In this document: positions 24,256-35,287 of the stretch, piece by piece
Layout: every line of letters starts with the position of its first letter
Position numbering within the stretch: the first letter of the stretch is position 1
NCBI GenBank assembly: GCA_035317605.1
Contig: DATHGT010000209.1
Coordinates: 42,308 to 106,307, forward strand
Source of the DNA: DATHGT01 sp035317605
GTDB lineage: Bacteria > Methylomirabilota > Methylomirabilia > Rokubacteriales > CSP1-6
Direction: 5' to 3'
DNA length: 64,000 nt
Translations under genes and position numbers: made by a program
The notes under the pieces: model-generated
Database searches by the model: none
What the model was told of the DNA's origin: nothing
The model's input: only the letters and a program-made list of their open reading frames with translations

Positions 24256-26823
24256 GTGGCAGTGGCAAAGATCAAGGTCATCGAGCTGGCGAAGGAGCTG
24301 GGGGTCACGAGCAAGGATCTCATTCTCGCCGCCGAGGAGATGGGGCAGAAGGGCGTACGGGCGATGACACCGCTCGACACCACGCTCGCCAACAACCTAC
24401 GCGTCAAGCTCGGCAAGGGTCGCGAGCTGCCGGAGGAGCCCAAGCCCAAGCGGCCCGCTCGAGCCAAGGCCGTGGCCACCGACGGGAGCGGCGTGGTCGC
24501 CAAGGCGCCGTTGCGCTCGCGCAAGAAGCCGCTGGGCGAGGAAGAGGCTGCCCAGGTCGAGCTCAGGCCCGCAGCGACGATCGTCAAGCCCAAGCCCGCG
24601 CCCATCGCGCCGGAGATGCCGTCCGACGGGTTGGAAGTGCCGTCGCCGGTGGCCGAGGTCGTCACCGAGCCCAAGCCGATCGTGCCGCCGCCGACGCCCG
24701 AGCTCGAACCGCAAGTTCCTTCGGCGCCGAAGCCCATCGTCACGCCGCCGGCGCCGCTGGTGCCGCCGGCGACGAGGAAGCCGGAGCCCAGGATCGTCCC
24801 CTTCCGTCCGCTGGAGCGGCCCGCGCCGCCACGGCCGGGGCCGCGTCAGCCGTTCTCGCCGCCGCGCATCACGGTGGGACCGCCCCGTCCGGCCGCGCCG
24901 CCGCGCCCGGCGATGCCGCCACGCCCGGCGGTGGCCACCACGACCGCGCCGCTACCACCAACAGGTGTCGAGCCGGTGTTGCCGACTCTGGAGCCGGTCG
25001 GCTTCGAAGAGCGTCAGGCCGAGGTGGTGACCCCGGCGGCCGCGGCGCCGACCGCTCCCGCCCCCCCGGTGGAGGTCAAGCGTGAGCTGATCCGCGTCGG
25101 GGAATCGGTCACCGTCGCGGAGCTGGCCGAGAAGATGCGCCGTAAGTCGGCCGAGGTGATCAAGGCCCTGCTCGAGCTCGGCGTCATGGCCACCGTCAAC
25201 GAGTTGCTGGATCCCACCGCGGCCAAGCTCGTGGCCGACAAGTTCAACGTCGACCTCGAGATCCGCTCCGTCGAGGGCGACGTCGTCGACGAGGAGGACG
25301 TGGATCCTTCGCAGCTCTCGCTGCGGCCGCCCGTGGTCACGGTCATGGGGCACGTCGACCACGGCAAGACCTCGCTGCTCGACGCCATCCGCCGGACGAA
25401 GGTCGTCGAGAAGGAATTCGGCGGCATCACCCAGCACATCGGGGCCTACCAGGTGATGACCTCGCACGGCAAGGTCACGTTCCTCGACACGCCGGGCCAC
25501 GAAGCGTTCACGGCCATGCGCGCGCGCGGCGCCCAGGCGACCGACATCGTCATCCTCGTCGTCGCCGCCGACGACGGAGTCATGCCGCAGACGGTGGAGG
25601 CCCTGAACCACGCGCGGGCCGCCAACGTGCCCATCATCGTGGCCGTGAACAAGATCGACAAGCCGGAATCCGACCCCGACCGGGTGAAGCGCGAGCTGTC
25701 GAACCACGGTCTCGTTCCCGAAGACTGGGGCGGGCAGACGATCTTCGTCGGGACTTCCGCCAAGCAGGGCACCGGCATCGATCAGCTTCTCGAGATGACC
25801 GCGCTCCAGGCCGAGATCTTGGAATTGCGCGCGAACCCGAACCGCGCGGCCAAGGGCGTGATCATCGAGAGCCGTCTGGATCGCGGACGCGGCCCCGTCG
25901 CCACCGCGCTCATCCAGAACGGCACGCTCAAGGAGAGCGACGCGGTCGTGGTCGGCGCCTATTCCGGCCGCATCCGCGCGCTCCTCGATCCCGCGGGCAA
26001 GAAGACCGCCTCGGCCGGTCCCTCCGATCCCGTCGAGATCCTCGGGCTGTCCGGGGTGCCGTCGGCGGGCGACGTGCTGGTGGCCGTGTCGGACGAGCGC
26101 AAGGCGCGCCAGATCGCGGCCATGCGGCTCGAGCGCGACAAGGGCAAGGGTAAGACCACGATCCGGATCACCCTGGAGGGACTCCACAAGCAGATCCAGA
26201 CCGGCGAGGTCAAGGAGCTGCGGCTCATCCTCAAGGCCGACGTGCAGGGCTCGGTGGAGGCGCTGGGCGAGTCGCTGGAGCGGCTGTCCACCGACGAGGT
26301 CAAGCTGAAGGTGATCCATAGTTCCGTCGGGGCCATCAACGAGAGCGACGTGATGCTCGCCTCGGCGTCGAACGCGATCGTGCTGGGCTTCAACGTGAAG
26401 GCGGAGCCCAAGGCGGCCACCCAGGCCCAGATCAACGGGGTCGACGTCCGCCACTACAACGTGATCTACGAGGCCATCAACGACCTGCGCGCGGCGCTGG
26501 CCGGCATGCTGGCGCCGGAGATCCGCGAGACGGCCCTGGGCCGGGCCCAGGTCCGCCAGATCTTCGTCATCTCCAAGCTCGGCCCCATCTGCGGCTCGTA
26601 CGTGGAAGAGGGCAAGTTCGTGCGGGGCGCCAAGGTCCGCGTGCGCCGCGGCGCGGGCATCCTCGGCGAAGGCACGGTCACCTCGCTCAAGCGCTTCAAG
26701 GACGACGTCCGCGAGGTGTTGGTCGGTCAGGACTGCGGGATCGGGGTCGAGGCGGTGCCCAACATCCTGGCCGGCGACGTGCTCGAAGCCTACACGACCG
26801 AGGAAGTCGCGCGCACGCTGTAG
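24256..26823 (+). CDS. infB: Translation initiation factor IF-2
   Basis: GTPase that places initiator tRNA on the 30S subunit. 855 aa. An N-terminal IF2_N domain (KVIELAKELGVTSKDLILAAEEMG) is followed by a long Pro/Ala/Lys-rich linker to about residue 275, then a second IF2_N-like domain (SVTVAELAEKMRRKSAEVIKAL). The G domain starts near residue 355: G1 GHVDHGKTSLLD, GGITQHIGAYQ, G3 DTPGHEAF, G4 NKID. C-terminal domains include the fMet-tRNA binding C2 (CGSYVEEGKFVRGAKVRVRR). GTG start at 24256, seven bases after ylxR. Confidence 0.98.
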   Translation: MAVAKIKVIELAKELGVTSKDLILAAEEMGQKGVRAMTPLDTTLANNLRVKLGKGRELPEEPKPKRPARAKAVATDGSGVVAKAPLRSRKKPLGEEEAAQVELRPAATIVKPKPAPIAPEMPSDGLEVPSPVAEVVTEPKPIVPPPTPELEPQVPSAPKPIVTPPAPLVPPATRKPEPRIVPFRPLERPAPPRPGPRQPFSPPRITVGPPRPAAPPRPAMPPRPAVATTTAPLPPTGVEPVLPTLEPVGFEERQAEVVTPAAAAPTAPAPPVEVKRELIRVGESVTVAELAEKMRRKSAEVIKALLELGVMATVNELLDPTAAKLVADKFNVDLEIRSVEGDVVDEEDVDPSQLSLRPPVVTVMGHVDHGKTSLLDAIRRTKVVEKEFGGITQHIGAYQVMTSHGKVTFLDTPGHEAFTAMRARGAQATDIVILVVAADDGVMPQTVEALNHARAANVPIIVAVNKIDKPESDPDRVKRELSNHGLVPEDWGGQTIFVGTSAKQGTGIDQLLEMTALQAEILELRANPNRAAKGVIIESRLDRGRGPVATALIQNGTLKESDAVVVGAYSGRIRALLDPAGKKTASAGPSDPVEILGLSGVPSAGDVLVAVSDERKARQIAAMRLERDKGKGKTTIRITLEGLHKQIQTGEVKELRLILKADVQGSVEALGESLERLSTDEVKLKVIHSSVGAINESDVMLASASNAIVLGFNVKAEPKAATQAQINGVDVRHYNVIYEAINDLRAALAGMLAPEIRETALGRAQVRQIFVISKLGPICGSYVEEGKFVRGAKVRVRRGAGILGEGTVTSLKRFKDDVREVLVGQDCGIGVEAVPNILAGDVLEAYTTEEVARTL

Positions 26824-26840
26824 CGGCGGCTCTCACCCAA

Positions 26841-27131
26841 ATGTCCTCCGCGCGTGTGGCCCTCGGCACCGTCGAGCTGCACCTGCCGGACGTGTTGTCG
26901 CTGAAAGACAAGCGTCACGTGCTCAAGGGGCTCAAGCAGCGGGTGCGGGCGCGCTTCGAAGTCGCGGTCGCCGAAGTCGACCACCAGGACAGCTGGCAGC
27001 GCGCGACGCTCGCGGTGGCCTACGTGTCCGGCGATTCCCGTCACGCCAACGAGGTGGTCTCCAAGGCCCTCGACTTCATCGAGGCCCACGTGGAGGGCAT
27101 GGTCATCGGGGAATCGGTGGAGCTGCTCTGA
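26841..27131 (+). CDS. ylxP: YlxP family protein (DUF503)
   Basis: 96 aa. Matches the DUF503 pattern: ALGTVELHLPDVLSLKDKRHVLKGLKQRVRARFEVAVAEVDHQD-type core with SLKDKR and EVD, then ATLAVAYVSGDSRHANEVV. It is commonly found between infB and rbfA; its function is not established. It ends in a 1-base TGATG overlap with rbfA. Confidence 0.92.
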   Translation: MSSARVALGTVELHLPDVLSLKDKRHVLKGLKQRVRARFEVAVAEVDHQDSWQRATLAVAYVSGDSRHANEVVSKALDFIEAHVEGMVIGESVELL

Positions 27132-27481
27132 TGCAGGGCAAGCGGCTCGACCGGGTGAACCAGCTCATCAAGGAGGAGATCTCGCTCGTCCTCCAGCGTG
27201 AGCTGAAGGATCGCCGCCTCGGCTTCGTGACCATCACCGAGGTCGAGACCGCCAAGGATCTGCGCCTGGCCAAGGTCTTCGTCTCCGTGCTCGGTGACGA
27301 CGCGCAGTGGGCGGCCTCGCTCGCCGCGCTGACCCACGCGCGAGGCTTCATCCGTCACTGGCTGCGCGGTCACCTGGAACTACGGGTGACTCCCGAGCTG
27401 GACTTCCGTCCCGACCGCTCCATGGCCCACGCCGCCCGCATCCAGGAGCTGCTCAAGCGCCTGTCCGTGGACCGGGCGTGA
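27131..27481 (+). CDS. rbfA: Ribosome-binding factor A
   Basis: KH-fold protein for late 16S rRNA processing and 30S maturation. 116 aa. Shows KRLDRVNQLIKEEISLVLQRELKD, LGFVTITEVETAKDLRLAKVFVSV and the C-terminal ELDFRPDRSMAHAARIQELL. It is linked to the next gene by a GTGA overlap. Confidence 0.96.
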   Translation: MQGKRLDRVNQLIKEEISLVLQRELKDRRLGFVTITEVETAKDLRLAKVFVSVLGDDAQWAASLAALTHARGFIRHWLRGHLELRVTPELDFRPDRSMAHAARIQELLKRLSVDRA

Positions 27482-28449
27482 GGATCCCCGCCGACGTCCT
27501 GACCCCGCTGGCCAAGCCGGGCGGGAGGGCCCTGATGCTGGGCCACGTCCATCCCGACGCCGACGTGCTCGGGACGCTGCTGGCCATCGACGAGATGCTC
27601 ACCGCGCGGGGCTTCACGGTGACCGCGGGGGGGCCGCATCCCGCGCCGCACGTGCTGTCGTTTCTCCCCGGGGTCGAGCGGTATCGAACCCTCGCGGCCG
27701 TGGACGGCCCGCTCGACGTCGTCGTCCTCACGGATTGTCCGAATCCCGTCCGGACGCAGGGATTGCTCGAAGCGGCCCGCGCGACGGGGGCGACGATCGT
27801 CAACATCGATCACCATCCCGACAATCGCCGCTACGGCGACGTGAACTGGATCGAGCCGAGCGCGGCGGCCACGGGCGAGATGGTCTACCACCTCGGGGTG
27901 GCCCTGGAGGCGCGCCTCACGCCGGCCATGGCCACCAACCTGTTCACCGCGATCCACACCGACACCGGGTCCTTCCGCTACTCGAACACGACGGAGGAGA
28001 CGTTCAGGATCGCCGCCGCGCTGGTCGCCGCCGGCGCCCAGCCCGCGCTGGTGTCGGGGCAGCTCTACGAGCGCCGGCAGGCCGACTCCCTCCGCTGGCT
28101 GGGTGAATCGCTGCGGCGCATCGAGGTGAGTCCGGACGGCCGCATCGCCTGGCTCGCCCTGCCCGGCGGGATCGTGCCCGAGAGCTTCATCGAGGCCGAG
28201 GAGCTGGTGAACTACCCGCGGTCGATCGATTCCGTGCGGGTCGCGTGTTTTTTGCGTCAGCTCGGCGACGAGGTGAAGGTCAGCCTGCGGGGGAAGGGCG
28301 ACGTCGACGTGAGCCGGATCGCCGCTCGCTTCGGGGGCGGCGGCCATCCCAACGCCGCCGGCTGCACCGTGGCCGGCGCGCTGGCCGAAGCGACTCGCGC
28401 CGTCCTGGCCGCGGTGCGGGACGGTCTCGCGGCGACCACGCCCGCATGA
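27478..28449 (+). CDS. nrnA: DHH/DHHA1 nano-RNase / pAp phosphatase (NrnA type)
   Basis: 323 aa from GTG 27478. Degrades very short RNA oligomers and/or 3'-phosphoadenosine 5'-phosphate. Metal-binding motifs: HVHPDADVLGTLLAI (variant of HxxPDGDxxGS), DVVVLTDCPN, and the DHH motif in VNIDHHPDN. Later come HTDTGSFRYSNTTEE and the DHHA1 glycine loop FGGGGHPNAAGC. Its place between rbfA and truB is common. A longer frame starting within rbfA is not used. Confidence 0.94.
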   Translation: MRIPADVLTPLAKPGGRALMLGHVHPDADVLGTLLAIDEMLTARGFTVTAGGPHPAPHVLSFLPGVERYRTLAAVDGPLDVVVLTDCPNPVRTQGLLEAARATGATIVNIDHHPDNRRYGDVNWIEPSAAATGEMVYHLGVALEARLTPAMATNLFTAIHTDTGSFRYSNTTEETFRIAAALVAAGAQPALVSGQLYERRQADSLRWLGESLRRIEVSPDGRIAWLALPGGIVPESFIEAEELVNYPRSIDSVRVACFLRQLGDEVKVSLRGKGDVDVSRIAARFGGGGHPNAAGCTVAGALAEATRAVLAAVRDGLAATTPA

Positions 28450-29375
28450 CGCGACTCTCCCGCTCGGGAGTCCTGGTCGTCGACAAACCGGCCGGGGCGA
28501 CGTCGTTCGACATGGTCGCGCTGCTGCGCCGGCGCCTCGGCGTCCGCCGCGTCGGACACGCGGGGACCCTCGATCCCGCCGCGACCGGCGTGCTGCCGCT
28601 CTTGATCGGCGAGGCCACCAAGCTCGTGCCCTTCCTCGCCGACGAGGACAAGGAGTACGTGGCGACGATCCGCTTCGGGGTGACCACGGACACCCAGGAC
28701 CTGACGGGCCGGGTCCTCTCGACGGCGGCGGTGCCCTCGCTGACCCCCGAGCGGCTGATCGCGGCGACCCGGCCGTTCGTGGGACGCATCCGTCAGGTGC
28801 CTCCGATGTTCTCGGCCCTCCATCATCGAGGACGGCGGCTGTACGAGCTGGCGCGCGAGGGCGTCGAGGTGGCGCGAGAGCCTCGGGACGTCGTCGTCCA
28901 CGACATCGCCGTCGAGGCGGTGACCGAGGAGACGGTCACGCTTCGCATCGTCTGCGGCCGCGGCACCTACGTGCGAACGCTGGCGGCGGATCTCGGCGCC
29001 GCGCTCGGCTGCGGGGGAGCCGTCGAGCGACTCCTGCGCAGCCGGGTGGGGGCCTTCGATCGTGAGCGCGCGCTGCCGGCGGCGGAGGTCGCGGTGGCGA
29101 CGCCGGAGGGTTTGTGGGCGCGCGTGCTCCCGCCCGAAGCCGTGCTCGGCCACCTGCGTGCCGCTCACATCGACGACGCGGCCGCGACGGCGTTCGTGCA
29201 CGGCCAGGCCATCGACCTCGGGTGCGCGTTCGACCCGCCGCACGGCGTCTTGCGGGTTCACGACGAGAGTGGGGTCATGCTCGGGATCGGAGAGCTGACG
29301 GGCGGTGGCCGACGTTTGCAACCTTCGCGGATCTTGCATGCGGACCGTCCGGGGACTCGAGTCCTACCCGCCTGA
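28446..29375 (+). CDS. truB: tRNA pseudouridine(55) synthase
   Basis: Makes pseudouridine 55 in tRNA T-loops. 309 aa from ATG 28446. Motifs: GVLVVDKPAGATSFDMVALLRR, and GHAGTLDPAATGVLPLLIG with catalytic D43. KEYVATIRFGVTTDTQDLTG and CGRGTYVRTLAADLG follow, then a C-terminal PUA-like part. Its 3' end overlaps ribF by about 38 bases. Confidence 0.96.
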   Translation: MTRLSRSGVLVVDKPAGATSFDMVALLRRRLGVRRVGHAGTLDPAATGVLPLLIGEATKLVPFLADEDKEYVATIRFGVTTDTQDLTGRVLSTAAVPSLTPERLIAATRPFVGRIRQVPPMFSALHHRGRRLYELAREGVEVAREPRDVVVHDIAVEAVTEETVTLRIVCGRGTYVRTLAADLGAALGCGGAVERLLRSRVGAFDRERALPAAEVAVATPEGLWARVLPPEAVLGHLRAAHIDDAAATAFVHGQAIDLGCAFDPPHGVLRVHDESGVMLGIGELTGGGRRLQPSRILHADRPGTRVLPA

Positions 29376-30267
29376 CGTCGGTCCGTCCGTCGTGGCGCTC
29401 GGCGCTTTCGACGGCATTCACCTCGGGCACCGAGCGATCCTCGGCACCGCGGTCGCGCGCGGCCAGGCCCAAGGCGTCCGCGTGGTGGCGTGCACGTTCG
29501 ATCGGCATCCGATGGAAGTCCTCAACCCCGCGCGCGCACCCGCCCCGCTGGCCACGCTCGACGAGCGACTGCGCTTGATCGCCGAGGCGGGCGTCGATCT
29601 CACGCTCGTGCTCGCCTTCACGCCGGAGCTGGCCGGGGTCGAGCCCGAGGCGTTCGTGAAGGACGTCGTCGTGGGGCGCTTGCACGCCCAGGAGGTGGTG
29701 GTCGGGTACAACCACACGTTTGGCCGCGGGGCACGCGGCGACGCCGCCCTCCTGTGCGCGATGGGCGGGCCGATCGGCCTGGTGACCCACGTCGTGCCGG
29801 CCTTGCTCGTCGACGGCGTCCCCGTCTCGTCGTCGGAGATCCGTAACGTGCTTCGTGACGGCGACGTGAGCCGGGCCGCCCGCTATCTCGGCCGTCCCTA
29901 CTCGATCGCGGGCACGGTCACGCGGGGAGCGGGCCGGGGCCGAACGCTGGGCTTTCCCACCGCGAACCTGGATCCCGAGCGCCCGCTGCTGGTCCCGACC
30001 GGGGTCTACGCGTGCCGGGCCGAGATCGAGGGCGCCAGTCATCAGGCGGTCGTGAACGTGGGGATACGGCCGACCTTCGGAGAGAACGCGCTGGCCATCG
30101 AAGCGTTCCTGATGGACCTGAACGCCGACCTGTATGGCCGTCCGCTCCAGCTGCACTTCATGGCGCGGCTCAGAGGGGAGCAAAAGTTCGGCAGCGTCGA
30201 CCAGCTGCGCGCCCAGATCGCCCGCGACGTCGAGGCCGCCCGCCGGCAGCTCACCCGCGCCGAGTGA
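29338..30267 (+). CDS. ribF: Bifunctional riboflavin kinase / FAD synthetase
   Basis: Makes FMN and FAD from riboflavin. 309 aa from ATG 29338. The N-terminal adenylyltransferase half (about 1-185) has VALGAFDGIHLGHRAIL, VVACTFDRHP, VVGYNHTFGRGARGD and SSSEIRNVLRDGDV. The C-terminal kinase half has RTLGFPTANLDPE, TGVYACRAE and VVNVGIRPTFGE. Its start lies inside the end of truB, as is common for truB-ribF pairs. A start at 29305 would add 11 poorly conserved residues. Confidence 0.95.
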   Translation: MRTVRGLESYPPDVGPSVVALGAFDGIHLGHRAILGTAVARGQAQGVRVVACTFDRHPMEVLNPARAPAPLATLDERLRLIAEAGVDLTLVLAFTPELAGVEPEAFVKDVVVGRLHAQEVVVGYNHTFGRGARGDAALLCAMGGPIGLVTHVVPALLVDGVPVSSSEIRNVLRDGDVSRAARYLGRPYSIAGTVTRGAGRGRTLGFPTANLDPERPLLVPTGVYACRAEIEGASHQAVVNVGIRPTFGENALAIEAFLMDLNADLYGRPLQLHFMARLRGEQKFGSVDQLRAQIARDVEAARRQLTRAE

Positions 30268-30350
30268 CCCGTAACTTTACTTGGCGGGCAGCGCATGGTA
30301 CTCTGTGGCGTAATTGTTGACAAAACAAAGGTTTTTGAACCCATCCAGGC

Positions 30351-30364
30351 GGAGCGATCGCTCC
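30351..30364. promoter_or_regulatory. Perfect 14-bp palindrome in the rpsO leader
   Basis: GGAGCGATCGCTCC, self-complementary, 31 bases before the rpsO start and upstream of its GGAGG. It could be an operator or the top of a leader hairpin of the kind S15 uses for autoregulation; this cannot be decided from one sequence. TTGACA occurs at 30317-30322 but has no good -10 at 17 bases. Confidence 0.4.
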
Positions 30365-30395
30365 CGCGGATGTGGCGATTGGAGGAAGCCTTCCG

Positions 30396-30665
30396 ATGCC
30401 GCTGACCATCGACCAGAAGAAGACGCTGATCGAGCAGTACCGAGTCCACGAGGGCGACACCGGCTCGCCCGAGGTGCAGATCGCGCTCTTGACCGAGCGG
30501 ATCACCGGGCTCACCGAGCACTTCAAGAAGCACGCGAAGGACCATCATTCCCGGCGCGGGCTGCTGATGCTGATCGGCAAGCGTCGCAGCCTGCTCGAAT
30601 ATCTCAAGAACAACACCCCCGATCGGTATCGCGCGGTCATCGAGAGGCTCGGTATCCGCCGGTGA
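30396..30665 (+). CDS. rpsO: 30S ribosomal protein S15
   Basis: 89 aa, standard size. Core: TIDQKKTLIEQYRVHEGDTGSPEVQIALLTERI, then LTEHFKKHAKDHHSRRGLL and IGKRRSLLEYLKNN ending in the usual IRR. A GGAGGAAG ribosome binding site precedes ATG 30396. It is followed by pnp, the widely conserved rpsO-pnp order. An 8-residue longer start at 30372 lies upstream of the ribosome binding site and is not used. Confidence 0.98.
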   Translation: MPLTIDQKKTLIEQYRVHEGDTGSPEVQIALLTERITGLTEHFKKHAKDHHSRRGLLMLIGKRRSLLEYLKNNTPDRYRAVIERLGIRR

Positions 30666-30701
30666 CGGCGGACTCCTTCCCAGGTCTGACAATCTCCACG
30701 G

Positions 30702-30742
30702 GCCGAGCGAGACGTGGCCCCACGGGCCGCGCGGTGCTCGGC
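30702..30742 (+). promoter_or_regulatory. Imperfect long hairpin between rpsO and pnp
   Basis: GCCGAGC (30702-30708) pairs with GCTCGGC (30736-30742), and inside it GGCCC (30716-30720) pairs with GGGCC (30724-30728). No U-tract follows. In enteric bacteria the rpsO-pnp spacer holds a processing stem used in pnp autoregulation; the same position here invites that reading, which is inference. Confidence 0.35.
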
Positions 30743-30795
30743 TCCAATCATCACGTCCGTCGAGACGCGACGGACGAGCGAGGACGAGTGTTCGT

Positions 30796-32943
<2,148 letters not shown>

Positions 32944-33009
32944 CGGTCGTGTGAGATGAGCGGCGCCCGAGGAGCCGTAGGCGACGAGCGCCGCGAGACG
33001 AGCGGTGAC

Positions 33010-34296
33010 ATGATCGAACAGCGCCGCAAGAGCGTTCTCAGCAACGGCATCCGCGTCCTCACCGAGCAGATGCCGCACGTGCGTTCGGTCGCGGTCGGGG
33101 TGTGGGTGGAGACGGGATCCCGTCACGAGCCCGTGGAGCGCGGCGGTATGTCGCACCTGATCGAGCACCTGGTCTTCAAGGGCACCACGACCAGGACCGC
33201 CGAGGCCATCGCCCGCACCATGGACTCGGTGGGCGGCCAGATGGACGCGTTCACGACCAAGGAGCACACCTGCTTCTACGTGCAGGTGCTCGACGAGCAC
33301 CTGCCGCTCGCCGTCGACCTGCTCACCGATATCCTCCTGCGCTCGCGGTTCGACGCCGAGGAGCTCGAGCGCGAGAAGTCCGTGGTGATGCAGGAAATCA
33401 AGATGGTCGAGGACACCCCCGACGATCTGATCCACGATCTGTTTGCCGCCCACGTCTGGGGGGGCCATCCGCTGGGCCGCCCGATCCTGGGCACCCGCGA
33501 GGGCGTGACGGGCTTCGCGCGGGAGCAGGTGGTCGACTACTTCGGCGAGCAGTACGTCCCGCCGCGGATCATCATCGCGGTGGCCGGCAACGTCACGCAC
33601 GAGCGGGTGGTGGAGCTGTTCGGCGCGGGCTTCGACGGGTTCGGCCATCCGGGCCTGCCGCGTCCCGAGGAGCCGCCGCACACGCGTCCGGGCATCAACA
33701 TCGTGCCCAAGACGCTCGAGCAGGTGCACCTGGTCATGGGCTTTCCGGGGCTTCCGCACGCGGCGCCCGAGCGCTACGCGCTCTTCCTACTCAACGACGT
33801 GATCGGCGGCAGCATGTCCTCGCGGCTCTTCCAGGAGATCCGCGAGCGCCAGGGGCTCGCGTACTCGATTCACTCCGGGGTCCAGGCCTTTCGCGACACC
33901 GGCTCCGTGTACGTGTACGCCGCCACCGATCCCGCGAATTTCTCCAAGGTCCTCAAGTCGATCCTCGTGGAGTTGCGGCGGCTCAAGAAGCACGGGATCT
34001 CGCTCGACGAGTTGACCCGGGCCAAGAACCACCTCAAGGGCAGCCTCATGCTCTCGCTCGAGTCGACCTCCAGCCGCATGAACCGGCTGGCCAAGCACGA
34101 GATGCACTTCGGCTCGTTCCTGACCATGAACGCCATGCTGGAGGCGATCGACACGGTTCGGTACGAAGAGGTCCAGGGTCTCGTCGACGACGTGCTCGAC
34201 GAAGAGCAGCTCGCGCTGACCACCTACGGTCCGCTCAATCGCCGAAATCTCCCCAGGGATCTACTCGGAGCCGGGGCGGGCCACTCGCGACCGTGA
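33010..34296 (+). CDS. M16 family zinc metallopeptidase
   Basis: 428 aa pitrilysin-family protease, PqqL/MlpA-like. The inverted zinc motif is H49-L-I-E-H53, with E129 in VVMQEIKMVEDTP as third ligand. The second half-domain has GGSMSSRLFQEIRERQGLAYSIHS, typical of active M16B subunits. ATG 33010 is chosen because MIEQRRKSVLSNGIRVL aligns with known N-termini; ATG 32956 would add 18 unconserved residues. The pnp-M16 order is common in bacteria. It ends in a GTGA overlap with purS. Confidence 0.93.
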   Translation: MIEQRRKSVLSNGIRVLTEQMPHVRSVAVGVWVETGSRHEPVERGGMSHLIEHLVFKGTTTRTAEAIARTMDSVGGQMDAFTTKEHTCFYVQVLDEHLPLAVDLLTDILLRSRFDAEELEREKSVVMQEIKMVEDTPDDLIHDLFAAHVWGGHPLGRPILGTREGVTGFAREQVVDYFGEQYVPPRIIIAVAGNVTHERVVELFGAGFDGFGHPGLPRPEEPPHTRPGINIVPKTLEQVHLVMGFPGLPHAAPERYALFLLNDVIGGSMSSRLFQEIRERQGLAYSIHSGVQAFRDTGSVYVYAATDPANFSKVLKSILVELRRLKKHGISLDELTRAKNHLKGSLMLSLESTSSRMNRLAKHEMHFGSFLTMNAMLEAIDTVRYEEVQGLVDDVLDEEQLALTTYGPLNRRNLPRDLLGAGAGHSRP

Positions 34297-34526
34297 AGGT
34301 CCGGGTACTCGTTCGGCTCAAATCCGGCATCCTCGACGTTCAGGGCGCGGCGGTGAAGCGGGCGCTCGGCGGTCTCGGGTTCACGGACGTCGCGGACCTG
34401 CGCGTGGGCAAGGTGATCGAGGTCGACGTCGACGCCGTGAGCGCCGACGCGGCACGCGCCCGCGTCGACGAGATGTGCCGGAAGCTCCTCGCCAACCCGA
34501 TCCTCGAAGACTACGCGATCGAATGA
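34293..34526 (+). CDS. purS: Phosphoribosylformylglycinamidine synthase subunit PurS
   Basis: 77 aa small subunit that bridges PurL and PurQ in the three-part FGAM synthase. Shows VKVRVLVRLKSGILDVQGAAVKRALGGLGF, VGKVIEVDVD and CRKLLANPILEDYAIE, the typical PurS core and ending. The start is GTG 34293, inside the protease stop; a much longer frame back into the protease gene is a shadow. Confidence 0.95.
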   Translation: MKVRVLVRLKSGILDVQGAAVKRALGGLGFTDVADLRVGKVIEVDVDAVSADAARARVDEMCRKLLANPILEDYAIE

Positions 34527-34573
34527 TCGTGCGGTTGCCGTCGGAGCGATGCCGGCGGTAAGATGAGGAACCG

Positions 34574-35287
34574 ATGAAATTCGGCGTGGTCGTGTTCCCG
34601 GGGACGTGGAGCGACTGCGACTTTCACCACGTGATCTCCGAAGTCCTGCACCAGCCCGTGCGCTACGTCTGGCACCGCGACCGCAACCTCGACGATCTCG
34701 ACTGCGTGATTCTTCCCGGCGGATTCTCCTACGGCGACTACCTGCGCGCGGGCGCCGTGGCCGGCCGCTCGCCGGTGGTCGAGGTCCTGGGCGATTTCAC
34801 GGCCCGGGGCGGCGTGGTGCTCGGATCGTGCAACGGGTTTCAGATCCTCTGCGAGGCGGGCTTGCTCCCCGGCGCGCTGATGCGGAACGAGTGTCTCCAG
34901 TACCGCTGTCAGTCCGTGCACCTCACGGTCGACAACGCCGACACCCCGTTCACGCGCGGCCTCGCCGGACGCGTGCTCGCGATGCCGATCTCCCACGGTG
35001 AAGGGAAGTACTACGCCGATCCCGCCACGCTCGCCGCCCTGCGGGAGCGCCGGCAGGTGGTGTTCCGATACGCCGACGCCGACGGACGGGTCACGCGCGC
35101 CGCCAATCCCAACGGCTCGCTCGACAACATCGCCGGCGTGGTCAGCGAGGACGGCAACGTGCTCGGGCTCATGCCCCATCCCGAGCGCGCGGCCGAAGCG
35201 GTCATGGGCGGTGTCGATGGACTGGCGCTGTTTCAGTCGCTCCTCGGCAGCCTCGTCGAGGACGGCACCTTCCGGCAAGCCGTTTGA
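34574..35287 (+). CDS. purQ: Phosphoribosylformylglycinamidine synthase subunit PurQ (glutaminase)
   Basis: Releases ammonia from glutamine for PurL. 237 aa class I amidotransferase: FGVVVFPGTWSDCDFHH, ILPGGFSYGDYLRAGA, the nucleophile C86 in VLGSCNGFQILCEAGLLP, and HPERAAE with the catalytic His/Glu near the C-terminus. GATGAGGA precedes ATG 34574. Confidence 0.97.
   Translation: MKFGVVVFPGTWSDCDFHHVISEVLHQPVRYVWHRDRNLDDLDCVILPGGFSYGDYLRAGAVAGRSPVVEVLGDFTARGGVVLGSCNGFQILCEAGLLPGALMRNECLQYRCQSVHLTVDNADTPFTRGLAGRVLAMPISHGEGKYYADPATLAALRERRQVVFRYADADGRVTRAANPNGSLDNIAGVVSEDGNVLGLMPHPERAAEAVMGGVDGLALFQSLLGSLVEDGTFRQAV

Noticed and set aside
24440..25080. Pro/Ala-rich segment of infB considered as a separate low-complexity insertion or repeat
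   Set aside because: IF-2 N-terminal linkers are normally long, charged or Pro-rich and variable; the frame is continuous.
34527..34573. Purine or other riboswitch upstream of purQ, purD or glyA
   Set aside because: The gaps are too short and no aptamer-like conserved core was seen; the larger gap before purD is filled by repeat copy D.
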